Assembly: GCA_038030265.1 (NCBI GenBank)
Contig: CM075939.1
Location: 28,625,253-28,689,252 of the forward strand
DNA length: 64,000 nucleotides
Reading direction: 5' to 3'
DNA from: Corythucha ciliata
Lineage: Eukaryota > Arthropoda > Insecta > Hemiptera > Tingidae
The notes beneath the pieces are model-generated. The model saw only the letters and a list, made by a program, of their open reading frames with translations, made no database searches and was not told the DNA's origin. Each line of letters starts with the position of its first letter. Position 1 is the stretch's first letter. Positions 23,044 to 33,813 of the stretch are shown piece after piece. The translations under genes were made by a program, and so were the position numbers.

Positions 23044-24908
23044 TTTAATATGAGAATACAGCGTAATAAAAGTTATCAACTTAGTTTACTCCAAGAACCT
23101 AGTCTTGATCTGAAAGTATATTTTGTTTTTCGTCCATTTTGTAATTATAAAGTTGAAAGACGCAACAATTATTAATAATTGAATTAATAAAATATAAAAT
23201 TTACAATGTTGAAATATTTTTATAATAATTGAAATATTTTTTACCCGAGTGAGAATTAAATCCAAAGTATAAGGCTTTGTAGCGAGTAGTGATACCCCAA
23301 AATCGAATGGATGACCTGCAGCCGGAGCCGGAGACTATGTGATGAGATTTGTAGCGCGTAGGTCTTATGTTAGATGGCGACGCTGGTGATGACGACGAGG
23401 TGGAGTGGAGCACGGCGGAAAGAAGGATTCCGCGGTGCTCTGTAGGTGTCGAAACCCTGGGCATCCGACTCGATAAGCGACATGTTGGATGACTCACAAC
23501 TGGTTTCGTCAGTTTACTCCTTGTCAATTTCTCCTTTCTATTAATTTATTGTTGACAGGTCTATGTATTCGCGTATCATTCGATAGTTTTCAGTCGTTTT
23601 GGAAAACCCAGGGGTTTTAACTATAAGTTTCATTTGACAGTGCTCATTATACTGAAGCACGCATAAAACTACTCCTCGAAGTCTGAGCGCTTCTACTAAC
23701 AATTTAAGCTCATTACACTCTCTAATTTTATAGTAAGAGTCATGAAGCTACTGTTGTCCTACCTCTTCCTTTTTGTAAGTTGTTGAGCAGCTTGTCGAAC
23801 CTCTTTTTCATTTTCTCTGGATACATCCCGATATTCCGTTACTAAAGCAAATACTCATAACTCACACACAAACCAAATACGCACGCACTCTCTGTCGTGT
23901 GTTCGTGGTGCTTCTCGCAATGCGCAATAAGTTAACCGAAATCCTTATATTACGATTCTACAAGTTTATTGGTTACGAAGAACAAATTTTGCACTTGCCA
24001 GCCATTTTCAAGCGGCCCAAAGGGGTGCTCGCCTGCCAGCTAGCTCAGGTATGAGCAGCCCGTGTCCCGCAGAAAATGTCTGATGATCTCAGAAGTGTCA
24101 TATCCTAGATCATAATAATCATCGTGAGCAGGTGCCAGACACGATCAAGAGTGACCCGGATTTTTCATACGGTGGGTTCCCGGACTATTATTATTTCGAA
24201 ACAATCAATTTTTCTTCACGAGGTCCTTCAGGCTCCAGGAAGTACCCTGTTTTGAAAGAAGTACCTTTTAGGGTCCTTTCGAGAAAAGCACATGGATCAC
24301 AGGACCATGTGCTGGAAAGAAGTACCGTCCTTCCAAAAGAAGGACCTCTGGTCACCGTAGTTATATGTACCTATAGCCTGTCAAGAAGAACATCAACCCG
24401 CTGCCAGCGCTTTTTCATTCGATTAGTTGCAACTTCTCTTCCCTTTATTTACGTTACCGAATCGTCAAGTATTATCAAGTAAGAAAAAATAGCTCGAGGG
24501 GTGATCACAGGAGGGCGAGGTCCACGTTTAAATTAACGGGCTGTAATTATGTACTTAAACGATAATCTGGAGGCCGGAGTGAAACGTTCTGTTTTGTTTT
24601 TAGGTTGAAAGCGACATGGACAATCTTGGATACGCCATAACGTTCAACGAACAGGGCGAATAAAAACGTGTGATCCTGAAACCAGGAGTTTTACTGCGAA
24701 GATTACTAGTACGCTGCTTGTTGCTTTATTTGGGGGGGGGGGGCGGTTTAATGCTGGCTTTCATTTCACTAATTCAAAAATTCACATAGAACATAAAAGG
24801 TAATGTGCGGCTCAAAAGAATCTTGAGAAGAGATGACTTCTGACACAACTCACCCTTCCCATCCATCAGACTCAACCATCTCAACCAGACCAGATGAAAG
24901 GCCACACA
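23044..24908. other. Unassigned stretch
   Basis: No supported gene. There is a Ser/Pro-rich open frame on the minus strand (23201-23527) and a frame at 24132-24482 on the plus strand lacking an ATG near its start; neither is recognised. A short hairpin (AGCACATGG with CCATGTGCT) lies near 24286-24313 and a G-run near 24731-24742. Confidence 0.4.
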
Positions 24909-25327
24909 TGTTTCGGAAGAGATTGATGTGGCCATGGATGTGTCTCAATCTGATACTAAAAGTGATTTTGGTGGGGTAATGCTCTGCAGTGAATTAGGCC
25001 CTATTTTGAAAAAACCCATATCTTCGTTTTTAAGGTGTCCAATTTCAAAAAGTACGATGTTTTATTGTTAGACAAAGCCTTCCAAGTCAGGATGTTTCGC
25101 AGAAGTCGAACTGTGCAAGTAAGTCGAAGCTCAACGACGTGTTCTGATGTCTCCAATAAAATCACTTGACGAGACTCGCCGCCGAAGAAGAAAAGAAAAA
25201 TTCATACTGTGCCGATCGATGCCACATATGATTTGATGGACCGGTGGGGGCGGGAATTCTATAGCAACGTTGCCATAAGACCGCACCCGATCCCGAATAT
25301 TAGTGCAATACGATCAAATACCTAGTG

Positions 25328-26167
25328 TTGTCGCTAAAAGCGAAGAGGGACATGTGAGTGTGTATGGGTGGACTGCGCGCCACCAGGGTGAAGCCTTTCT
25401 GTGGAGGCAGGAGGGAGGGAGAAAAAGAGAGAGAAAGAAAACGGAGACGCCGCGGAATAGTAAAAAGAAGGTAACCAGCTGATCAAGAAAAAATATAGAA
25501 GAAAGAAATGAGAGAGCTTCTTGTGCTTGGCAGGAGCAGGACGAAAGCGATTTCGGTGAGTAAAAAAAACTATTCATAATTCTTTGAGCATAAAATCTTT
25601 ACCATGGAGCTAACCATGCAATTTAACAATTACATTAAAATAGAGATAACTGGTCCGGGAAACGGTGCCTCGGAAGTTAACGAAATAAAAGAGATATTTG
25701 GTCAGAGGAACGATATCTCAAATTATCTCTACGGAAACGGGAAGAGACACGATCACTATATTGTATGCATTTCAATCACCTGTAGCTACAACTATCAGTC
25801 TAAACATAAAACGCGGAGGACGTGGACACCTATAAGGGAATGATGAGGAGGGTGTCAACTAAAGACTAAAAATTTATCAATATTTTGTAACGCTGCGTAC
25901 AGATTTGGAACTAGCCAAATCAACCCGCTATATGGAACTGACCATAAATTAACCAGATTTGGAACTAGCCAAATCAAGCCTTTATATGGAACTAACCATA
26001 AATTAACCAGATTTGGAACTAGCTAAATCAAGCCTTTATATGGAACTGACCATAAATTAACCAGTTTTGGAACTAGCCAAATTAACCATCGCAGTTTGGA
26101 TCGACACAAACTAATTTTATCTTGGTTATTATTAATTATTCATTGCAGAGTAAGGAACTCACGACAA
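25328..26167. mobile_element. 840-bp insertion with TTGTCG/CGACAA ends
   Basis: Present in direct repeat copy 1 and absent from copy 2, which reads straight through (CCTAGTGTCTCG near 28803). The insertion starts TTGTCG and ends CGACAA. GTG occurs once at the empty site and on both sides of the insertion (25325-25327 and 26168-26170), suggesting a 3-bp target duplication. Towards its 3' end it holds a 54-bp minisatellite. No transposase. Ends do not match a superfamily I can name with confidence; a Helitron/Helentron-derived element with a repeat core is an alternative. Confidence 0.85.
25901..26086. repeat. 54-bp minisatellite, about 3.5 units
   Basis: Three complete 54-bp units at 25901-25954, 25955-26008 and 26009-26062, plus a partial fourth. 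Each begins AGATTTGGAACTAGC and contains TATGGAACT and CCATAAATTAACC. The units differ at only a few bases. It lies inside the 840-bp insertion. Confidence 0.9.
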
Positions 26168-26460
26168 GTGTCTCGTATACCAAGTGTCCGTGAAGTTCGT
26201 TTCATTTGTATCAAGGGAATTCGGCGGTCGGGTAACTGATACAAAAATAGTTGTGGCTAGTGCCAGATCCCATTCATTGTTTCACGATTGCTACACTATA
26301 GAAGAAAATCGCCTTGGTTCATTCAATTTTTTAAAATAAGTCAATGAAACCTCATCAAACGAATGGGTGATGGCAGATCGTGGTTTCAAAACGGTCAGCG
26401 CATATCTAGATGCGTGCAATGTGAATTCGACAGGGGGGGGGGGCAATGTGGGTTATACCT

Positions 26461-26588
26461 GGGGGGGCCAGTACAAAGGGGTGTTATAAGTTTAACAGGC
26501 GTTATCGTACCATACTTAAAATGGTTGTCACGTAGATACCACCAGTGTTATTTCATATAACACCCCTTTGTACTTCAGCCCCTGAGGG
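26461..26588. mobile_element. Palindromic MITE, GTACAAAGGGGTGTTATA family, copy 1
   Basis: GGGGCCAGTACAAAGGGG with GTGTTATA on the left pairs with TATAACACCCCTTTGTAC and TTCAGCCCC on the right. Further copies are at 29099-29228 (inside direct repeat copy 2), 38221-38363 (diverged) and a half copy at 31042-31098. A G-tract precedes several copies. Confidence 0.75.
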
Positions 26589-26955
26589 GTTAATTGGGTT
26601 CATCAGTTTCCACAGTAGAATACCACCCAAAGACGAAGTCGTCATGACAAAGCAAAGGGGGTGGGTCCATGTAGAACGAGCCATTGGAAGACTGAGTGAA
26701 TTCTCCTCACTCTACTGTTCACAAGTTACTTCCACTACTGGATTTGGTTGTCTTGTCAGTTTGTGGGTTAGTGAATTTGCAATCTCTGCTTTCGTAAATT
26801 TATCTCAATGTTTATTTATAAAATGATTAACGTCTTAATAACTAAAAGTACAAATAATAACTTGAGAGTAAAAATTACAGATTTATTTTACTCGTGATGC
26901 AATAAATAATGCAAGTTTAGCGTGTGCAGACAATAAAATTAAAAACAGTTTCCAG

Positions 26956-28385
26956 ACCAGAATGAATTTGAGGCGTTGTCTTCACGAACGCTTAAAGGGT
27001 TGCCACCGTAAAAATTGATGCTGCTCACTTGATTTGAAAACCCTGTTACCACAGTAAAAATTGAAGTGCCCTACCTCATTGTTTTCTGAGATTCTGGGTA
27101 CACGGTACTGCGGTACAGTGACAGTGGCAATACTGCCAGTCTCCCACTCCTGTTCGAAGGGTCAGGAGTCGTTGTGGGGTTGTGCGAGCAAGTTTAGGTC
27201 GGCCACGCGTGCATTCATTCAATTCAATAGCTCGCTCGACGACCAGGAAACACGCGCCACCCGTTTTTTCAAAAGCCTAGGTAAGCTTGAACCGTAGAAG
27301 TATACATGTACCCTATCAAGTTACGCATTATCTTAGAGCACATCTTCACTTTAACGTTTCATTTTTCTTTGTAGAAAACACTTCATGTTGATGTTGCAAT
27401 GGATTTCCTCTTGGGAGTCGGACTACCGCGACTACGCAGAGGAGCTTATTGGTAAGTGAGGCTTTCAATACTATTTTATTCCTTCTTTCCCGTGATAAAT
27501 CACTACTAACGGCCTCAGCACATAACGCGGACTGGTCCGCGCGCGAAAGTAACTCCGCGTCAACGTTTTCAGTTCGCGTTCTGTGTGGCGTGGCCTTAAT
27601 GTGGGCGCTTTTATGACTTGATTCTTGTTCGGTGAGGGTTTATCAGTAGGCAGGAGGCACGCTTTTTGAAAAAATAGTAGTGTTGTTTGATTGAGCATCC
27701 CAAATCCTGCAAAAAACTTTGCATCATGGCTCTTGGGAATAAAGTGATCACGGCTGTTCTCCATTATTATAATTAATTTATTTACTTCATTTATTTTATT
27801 TTTGTCGATCCAGGGTTGCAAAAATAGATGTATATGGAAGAATAAGAACGTCGAGATCCCTCATGATGGTTTTAAAAGACAACAGAAAGCCGATTTGGAC
27901 AGAAAAGCCAAACGTAAACAGTGAGCAGATACATTTAACTCCGTAATTTATTTATTACTTGTAACTTGAAACTTTATTTTGTATGAATTATAAATTCATA
28001 TTTTTAATAAAACTTGTTATCAATTTCGATTGCTGTGTTTATCTTATGTGTTGAACCTCAAAATTATGATCTGCCACCAACGCGTTATTTACAGCGTCCA
28101 CCGTACATTTTACTGTGGCCTATTTCTCCGCTCTGTACGTGGTACAAGGTACAAACATTCAAACATTGATTTTACTGTGGTATGCTACGAACTGATACTT
28201 CGTTACTAAAGTCAGATTTACCGTGGCAACCATCACATTCTATCGTCGGCTCTGCTTGGGCCATTTACCGTAGGGAATAAGGAAAGATTTTTGACGTTGA
28301 ACACAGTATTGTTTACTTAAAAAATCTTACGTCCCTGGCGTACTGTGTCCCCACAGTAAATTTTATCTGAAAAAGTTTTTCAGTG
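26956..28385 (+). other. Possible three-exon transcript between the direct repeats
   Basis: The plus strand shows two consistent GT/AG introns in series. A donor after CCTAG at 27281 (GTAAGC) could join the acceptor ending at 27374 (TTTCTTTGTAG). The 77-base second exon ends at a strong GTAAGT donor (27452). A third exon could start at 27814 after GATCCAG. An AATAAA at 28006-28011 with GT-rich sequence downstream would end it. The exon 1 frame from about 27061 runs into a stop soon after the first junction, so a long protein is not encoded; a non-coding RNA or a remnant is more likely. Words such as ACAGTAAAA recur along the segment. I recognise no family, and the splice sites may be chance. 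Confidence 0.3.
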
Positions 28386-29601
28386 TGTTTCGGAAGAGAT
28401 TGATGTGGCCATGGATGTGTCTCAATCTGATACTAAAAGTGATTTTGGTGGGGTGATGCTCTGCAGTGAATTAGGCCCTATTGTTTGAAAAAAAACCAAT
28501 ATCTTCGTTTTTAAGGTGTCCAATTTCAAAATGTACGATGTTTTATTGTTAGACAAAGCCTTCCAAGTCAGGATGTTTCGCAGAAGTTGAACTGTGCAAG
28601 TAAGTCGAAGCTCGACAACGTGTTCTGATGTCTCCAATAAAATCACTTGACGAGACTCGCCGCCGAAAAAGAAGAGAAAAATTCATACTGTGCCGATCGA
28701 TGCCACATATGATTTGATGGACCGGTGGGAGCGGGATTTCTATAGCAACGTTGCCATAAGACCGCACCCGATCCCGAATATTAGTGCAATACGATCAAAT
28801 ACCTAGTGTCTCGTACACCAAGTGTCCGTGAAGTTCGTTTCATTTGTATCAAGGGGATTCGGCGGTCGGGTAACTGATACAAAAATAGTTGTGGCTAGTG
28901 CCAGATCCCATTCATTGTTTCAGGATTGCTACACTATAGAAGAAAATCGCCTTGGTTCATTCAATTTTTTAAAATAAGTCAATGAAACCTCATCAAACGA
29001 ATGGGTGATGGCAGATCGTGGTTTCAAAATGGTCAGCGCATATCTAGATGCGTGCAATGTGAATTCGACAGGGGGGGGGGGCAATTTGGGTTATACCTGG
29101 GGGGGCCAGTACAAAGGGGTGTTATAATGTTTAACAGGCGTTATCGTACCATACTTAAAATGGTTGTCACGTAGATACCACCAGTGTTATTTCATATAAC
29201 ACCCCTTTGTACTTCAGCCCCTGGGGGGTTAATTGGGTTCAGTTTACACAGTAGAATACCACCCAAAGACGAAGTCGTCATGACAAAGCAAATAGCTAGC
29301 TTGAGGGTGGGTCCATGTAGAACGAGCCATTGGAAGACTGAGTGAATTCTCCTCACTCTACTGTTCACAAGTTACTTCCACTACTGGATTTGGTTGTCAT
29401 GTCAGTTTGTGGGTTAGTGAATATGCAATCTCTGTTTTCGTACATTTATCTCAATGTTTATTTATAAAATGATTAACGTCTTAATAACTAAAAGTACAAA
29501 TAATAACTTGAGAGTAAAAATTACAGATTTATTTTACTCGTGATGCAATAAATAATGCAAGTTTAGCGTGTGCAGACAATAAAATTAAAAACAGTTTCCA
29601 G
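28386..29601. repeat. Direct repeat, copy 2 (empty site)
   Basis: The uninterrupted counterpart of 24909-26955, 1,216 bp. It has its own small differences, for example a short CTAGCTTGA-containing block near 29292 not in copy 1. It ends at ACAGTTTCCAG, immediately followed by an AT-rich segment that on the other strand would be a poly(A) signal (29603-29616). Confidence 0.85.
29099..29228. mobile_element. Palindromic MITE, GTACAAAGGGGTGTTATA family, copy 2
   Basis: Equivalent of 26461-26588 carried along inside the duplicated block; arms GTACAAAGGGGTGTTATA and TATAACACCCCTTTGTAC are perfect. It was therefore present before the block duplicated. Confidence 0.75.
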
Positions 29602-29605
29602 TTTT

Positions 29606-29777
29606 TATTTATTCACAAACAAGAAAGGACAGGATTCTACTACAGAGCAAACCGTGTTCATGTTTGAACTGGGCAGCGACGTCCAGCCTCAATTTACGTA
29701 ACTTCCTCAGGCCCTGTTTTGCCCTCACGGTTCTCTTCAGTTCTGGCGGCCTGAGCAGCCGAATCCTCCCAGGGGGC
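29606..29777 (-). other. Possible 3'-terminal exon, Arg/Lys-rich
   Basis: On the minus strand a pyrimidine-rich stretch and acceptor (AACTTTACAG, just above 29777) precede a frame encoding a very basic peptide with RPPELKRTVRAKQ and LRKLRKLRLDVAAQ, ending at a TGA overlapping AATAAATAAA near 29609. No family recognised. The acceptor falls inside the left terminal repeat of the element at 29774-30735, so the exon, if real, would be transposon-derived at its edge. It may equally be chance. Confidence 0.25.
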
Positions 29778-30735
29778 CTGTTCTGTAAAGTTAAGGATAG
29801 TTGAAAACAACAGTTGTTAGCGACAGTCGTTAGCGATGACGTCATGCTGAGATGTTCTGTAAGTAAAAACACTACTTGAAATATCGTTATACGTCATCAG
29901 GACTTGGAGTTGGTATCAAAACAGTATGTCGGGGTTGTTGTTACTTGTTAACGACACCGGCAGTTGATAAGAGAAAGGATTATTCAATCTGTGGGGTGTT
30001 TTGAGTTTATTTCTTGAATTAAGGGTTGATTTTGTTTTCCGTCATTGTCACTTGATACCGCTAGCTGTTACAGAGGGTATAGCAATTGTGTTTTGTCGAG
30101 GGTGGACGTGGAAAAGTGCCCCTAAACTCAGACGTTACTGCGACCCACGACTTTTTCGTAGGTAACCTCTGTGGATTGGTTGCCGGTGCACATTCGCGTA
30201 TTTTCGTTATATTATTAGAAAATTCTCGTTCTGTGACAAACAAGAGACGTAGATGGCTAAGGGTAGGTAAACTCGTGATCTAGGATCTAGGGGCCCGTCC
30301 CAACGAACAAGGATCTCGGGGATACGATCAACAGAACTAAAAGGCCTAGCCTCCTCGTATGGCGACATTCTAATTTTATGAAAAAAGGAAAATCATGTCT
30401 TTTCAAGCGAGCTCACGCAGTAGATTTTTTACGTCTATCCATTGTTTGATTGACTTTTGTTTTCTAGAAGTAGCAGGATGAATGCCCAGAGATTGCGGTT
30501 CTCTAATATTTATTATTTTCGTCTTTATGTACCTAGCACTGAGACTTCTTCAGTCATAGCTGACAGATCGGGACTCCAATTCGAACCAAGCTAATGAACG
30601 ATTGTTTATAGAAGTTTGTTCTTACAGTACACCAACACACAAAACGATCTCTACAGACATGTAGAAAACGACTGTTGATAACAACACCACAATCGACTGT
30701 CGTTTTCACTGTTGCTAAATCTACAGAACAGGCCC
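29774..30735. mobile_element. Element with GGGCCTGTTCTGTA ends
   Basis: Perfect 14-bp inverted ends, GGGCCTGTTCTGTA (29774-29787) and TACAGAACAGGCCC (30722-30735). Subterminal words such as ACAGTCGTT recur in inverted orientation near both ends. About 960 bp, no recognisable transposase; target duplication unclear. Confidence 0.6.
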
Positions 30736-30800
30736 TCTGATTCGGGTTTCAGGGCAACCCAGGGTGCCTGGGCTCGAATCCCGCTCAGAGCATGCCGAGG
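30736..30800 (+). other. tRNA-like fragment (weak)
   Basis: The word GGGCTCGAATCCCGC resembles a T-arm/B-box, and CTCTGA upstream can pair with TCAGAG downstream. No convincing anticodon arm or A-box was found, so this may be a SINE remnant or chance. Confidence 0.2.
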
Positions 30801-31041
30801 TTTAGTGGCAAGGAGGACATACTTCCCCGCTCCTCTGTTCTGAGAGGGCCCCCGAAAAGTTTAAACATGGATAAATTAGGATTTTTAGGTTTCATGCTCA
30901 TGAATGTAGGATCATGAGAAAAGTAGATTGGGTATACGCTTGGACATCGCTTTGGCCCCATCTGACAATTTTCATTCCATCCGTCTAGGGGAATATACTT
31001 CTGGGAATAATCCGTTCCGTGTAGCTATGAAATGCATTGTA

Positions 31042-31098
31042 GTTATGTGGATACCACCCGTGTTATTTCATATAAAACCCCTTCGTACTTCAGCCGCA
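31042..31098 (+). mobile_element. Half copy of the GTACAAAGGGGTG MITE
   Basis: Shares TTATGTGGATACCACC, GTGTTATTTCATATAA and CTTCGTACTTCAGCC with the right half of the copies at 26461 and 29099. The left half is missing. Confidence 0.6.
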
Positions 31099-31200
31099 GG
31101 TGACCAAGGTTCATAATAATAATGACCTTTTTTTTTACCTCAGTGATATACTTTTAAGCTATTGAGTGAGCATGTCATATGGTCGTTACCAAGAGAGCAA

Positions 31201-31570
31201 TGGGGAACTTGCATGAAAACCCGATTTGGGAGAAAAGTATACCGGTGAATTGGCCCATGGACAGAAGGATATCTACGGTAGTTGCAGCCCAATTGGAGCG
31301 TTTGGTGATTTTTAAATAAATTTCAAAGTTCTTCAGGAGTGGATGGATGGTGCGAGGGGAAATGACGTCAATGTGCAGTTTTGAAGCATAATTTGAGGGA
31401 ACTCTAAAATGTTTTGTTTACAAATAACAAGAAAAATTGGCCCTCAGAAAACACATCTTCCCCACACTATCAATTTCGTTAACCGCCCTTTGATGTCACG
31501 AAACCCCCTCTCAAAATTTTTAAAAATTCGCTTTAAAAAAAACCCTTGATTGATTCCAATGTTTAATGTG
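31201..31570. mobile_element. MITE with GGGAACTTGCA end, copy 2 (truncated)
   Basis: Begins TGGGGAACTTGCATGA and follows 11272-11600 through shared blocks including TCAAAGTTCTTCAGGAG and GGTGCGAGGGGAAATGACGT. Similarity stops after GTTTAATGTGAG, so the last 80 bases or so and the right terminal repeat are missing. Confidence 0.65.
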
Positions 31571-32052
31571 AGTCTTGAGTAATAATAATCGCCTTGTTTT
31601 GTAGAAACAAGGCTAGCTGATATGAATCAGGTTTTATCGTTAAGATAAAATTTAAAAAAAGTTCACTCTCTGACCAGAAAGGGAGGTTTTCATTTTTGAA
31701 TTTATTTATATTAATGTACAGTCATATTATAACCTATTCATATGCCGTCATATTCGAGCAAGACTCCCTCCATGTTATATTATCTCTATGCGTCAAACTT
31801 TTGCGGCGTATTGTGCATTCGAAAAATTGTTTTTCGAAGAATTTTCCATTTGATGAATTTTATTGTGCATTCGAAGAATTTTTTTGTTAAATTATTGTTT
31901 TCGAAGAATTTTTCTGATACAGAATCTCACAACAATGTCGCGACGAAACATATAAAAACAGAAGAAAACTCTAATAGTAAAACTAGTAAGGCGTCCAGAA
32001 CCCCAGCTTAATTTAACGGGTTTTCGTAGCGTATCGTTGGCTCAGGTTCCTA
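31571..32052. other. Unassigned stretch with TTCGAAGAATTTT words
   Basis: No gene. Between about 31809 and 31917 the word TTCGAAGAATTTT or a close variant recurs about four times, giving a short degenerate repeat. Confidence 0.4.
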
Positions 32053-32055
32053 TTA

Positions 32056-32201
32056 GGGCCGGCGCACACTAGGAGAAAAAAGACGCCGACGCGCGAAGCG
32101 TCTAATGTGAAAGGCCCCATAGAGTTCTGTGTGAGATTACTGCACGAGTCGGACGCCGACGCGCGCGTCGGCGTCTTTTTTCTCCTAGTGTGCGCCGGGC
32201 C
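32056..32201. mobile_element. 146-bp TTA-flanked MITE with 40-bp inverted ends
   Basis: Starts GGGCCGGCGCACACTAGGAG and ends with CTCCTAGTGTGCGCCGGGCC, pairing continuing inwards through AAAAAAGACGCCGACGCGCG for about 40 bp with one terminal irregularity. TTA flanks both ends (32053-32055 and 32202-32204), the duplication typical of PIF/Harbinger elements. No coding capacity. Confidence 0.85.
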
Positions 32202-32204
32202 TTA

Positions 32205-33722
32205 TAGAGGAATATATGTATAGACAATTGGTAAAATGAAGGGAAATTAGTGTAGTACAAGATGACAACGTTAATAAATAATTTGTTACATCACTTATCC
32301 AATTTACTGTTGTTTTATCAATAATGATCAAAGTCAACAACACGATGATAAATAAATACTTAACAGAATCAGCTCAAATAAACTGGTAAATTGCATCTAC
32401 CTTGATTCGTACTCATAACGACCATAATTTACAACGAAGCAACGACTGGCATACGTGCCACATATTTGAATAGTAAAAGGGGTGAGAAGGGAATACGATA
32501 AAAGACTGTACGCAGAGGAAATCCTCTCCTCAGACAACTCTCCCACTGCTTCTACTGATGTGATCCCATCAATACCAACAAAATTGCGTCCCTGTAGTTT
32601 TCAACGGAATACACGAAGAAGAGAGGGGAATTCCCTCTCTTCGACCTATAAAGAATCATTTGGGCGATGCTGCTTTCACGTTTGAGTGGAAAACACCATA
32701 TAGCGTAAACCTATACCACTTTGATTGTCCCTATAAATTCTCCTGAAAAAAAGGAATTTCTCTTGTTTATACACTGACAAGTACCTGACTTCCCATTTTT
32801 CTAGTTTACTTTTCCAACTGTTTCTGAAGTATACATATATTTAGAACAGAGAAGCGGCACGTGGAAAAATGTGTGTTCATACAAGTAGAACAATCGCAAT
32901 TGTTTTCACGAAACAAAGATTTGCTCCGGCCGGAAGAAGTGTGCTTAATTCATGGATCTTTAAACTTGTAAATGTCAACCATTTTTATCCTCAATTGTTC
33001 ACGACTACTCTCCTGCTATCACCCAGTCCCATTTGTGTGTAGACAAGGTATTATTTTTATCGAATTTAAATTCGTTCAACAAAATAATGATGGTCGGTGA
33101 TTCGATTTTTTCTAATTTCAACCTTATTCCATTCCAACCTCTCCTCCCCTCGCCACGACACCCACTGAGACCGGTCAGGCATGCGAAAAGCTAAATTTTA
33201 CGAACGTACGTAGGAACGTTTACCCTAGGATTTTCTTCGATTTCATCACTCGATGTGATCGGTAAGAAATTATTTTTATATGTCTTCCGGTCCTTGGTCG
33301 TGGCATTGGAAAAGGTCTTCGTCTTGTGTGGAAGTGAGAGCCTACTTTAAAAACATTTGCCTTAAGATTTTCTGGGCCGTCTTTACTAGAGCTGGGGCCC
33401 CGAGCCTAGGGTGACATTGGGCCCTCTCATGATGGTGGTGGGGGGGGGGGATTTTCTATGCTACATAGGATTCTTATGGTTTTAACTTTGTTTTTAAAAG
33501 TAGGTAACTACTTCGGTTAAAAAGTATAGGGTAGGGGTGTTTGCGTAAGGAGGTAAATATGAGTCAATTTTTCTTATTTTTGAGAAATCTCTGTGTCAAA
33601 TTCGGCCACCTGCAAGACCACGCCGTTTTTCACGTTTAAACTTGAATAATGGTGAAGTGCAGGGTGGTGGGGTTGATTTCCGACTTAACTGATTAAATCA
33701 ATCTGGTATCCCGAACGATTTA
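32205..33722. other. Unassigned stretch
   Basis: No supported gene. A short Ser/Arg-rich frame at 32482-32685 is unrecognised. A G-run lies near 33439-33449. Confidence 0.4.
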
Positions 33723-33813
33723 CTTAAGCGTTTAAACCATAACGTTTTCGACTCCCCGAGTCATCATCATCACCATGATGGTCACTCGGGGAGTCGAAAA
33801 TGTTTGCGTTTAA
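33723..33813. repeat. 91-bp hairpin
   Basis: TTTTCGACTCCCCGAGT pairs with ACTCGGGGAGTCGAAAA, with CTTAA/TTAAG at the outer edge and a CATCATCATCACC-containing loop whose own CCATGATGG also pairs. Probably a small MITE; a hairpin RNA precursor is an alternative. Confidence 0.65.

Larger units (their letters stand above)
24909..26955. repeat. Direct repeat, copy 1 (with insertion)
   Basis: Apart from the 840-bp insertion at 25328-26167, this matches 28386-29601 almost base for base from TGTTTCGGAAGAG to ACAGTTTCCAG. Only scattered substitutions and small indels separate the copies, so duplication was recent. It contains the palindromic MITE at 26461-26588. The repeat begins with TG and carries CA near its end, as LTRs do, but I find no primer site, polypurine tract or target duplication, so I leave it as a direct duplication. 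Confidence 0.85.

Noticed and set aside
24909..29601. Calling the direct repeats true LTRs
   Set aside because: No primer binding site after the first copy, no polypurine tract before the second, no flanking duplication and no gag or pol between them.
30736..30800. A tRNA gene
   Set aside because: Only the T-arm-like word is convincing; no credible anticodon arm, D-arm or full acceptor stem could be assembled.
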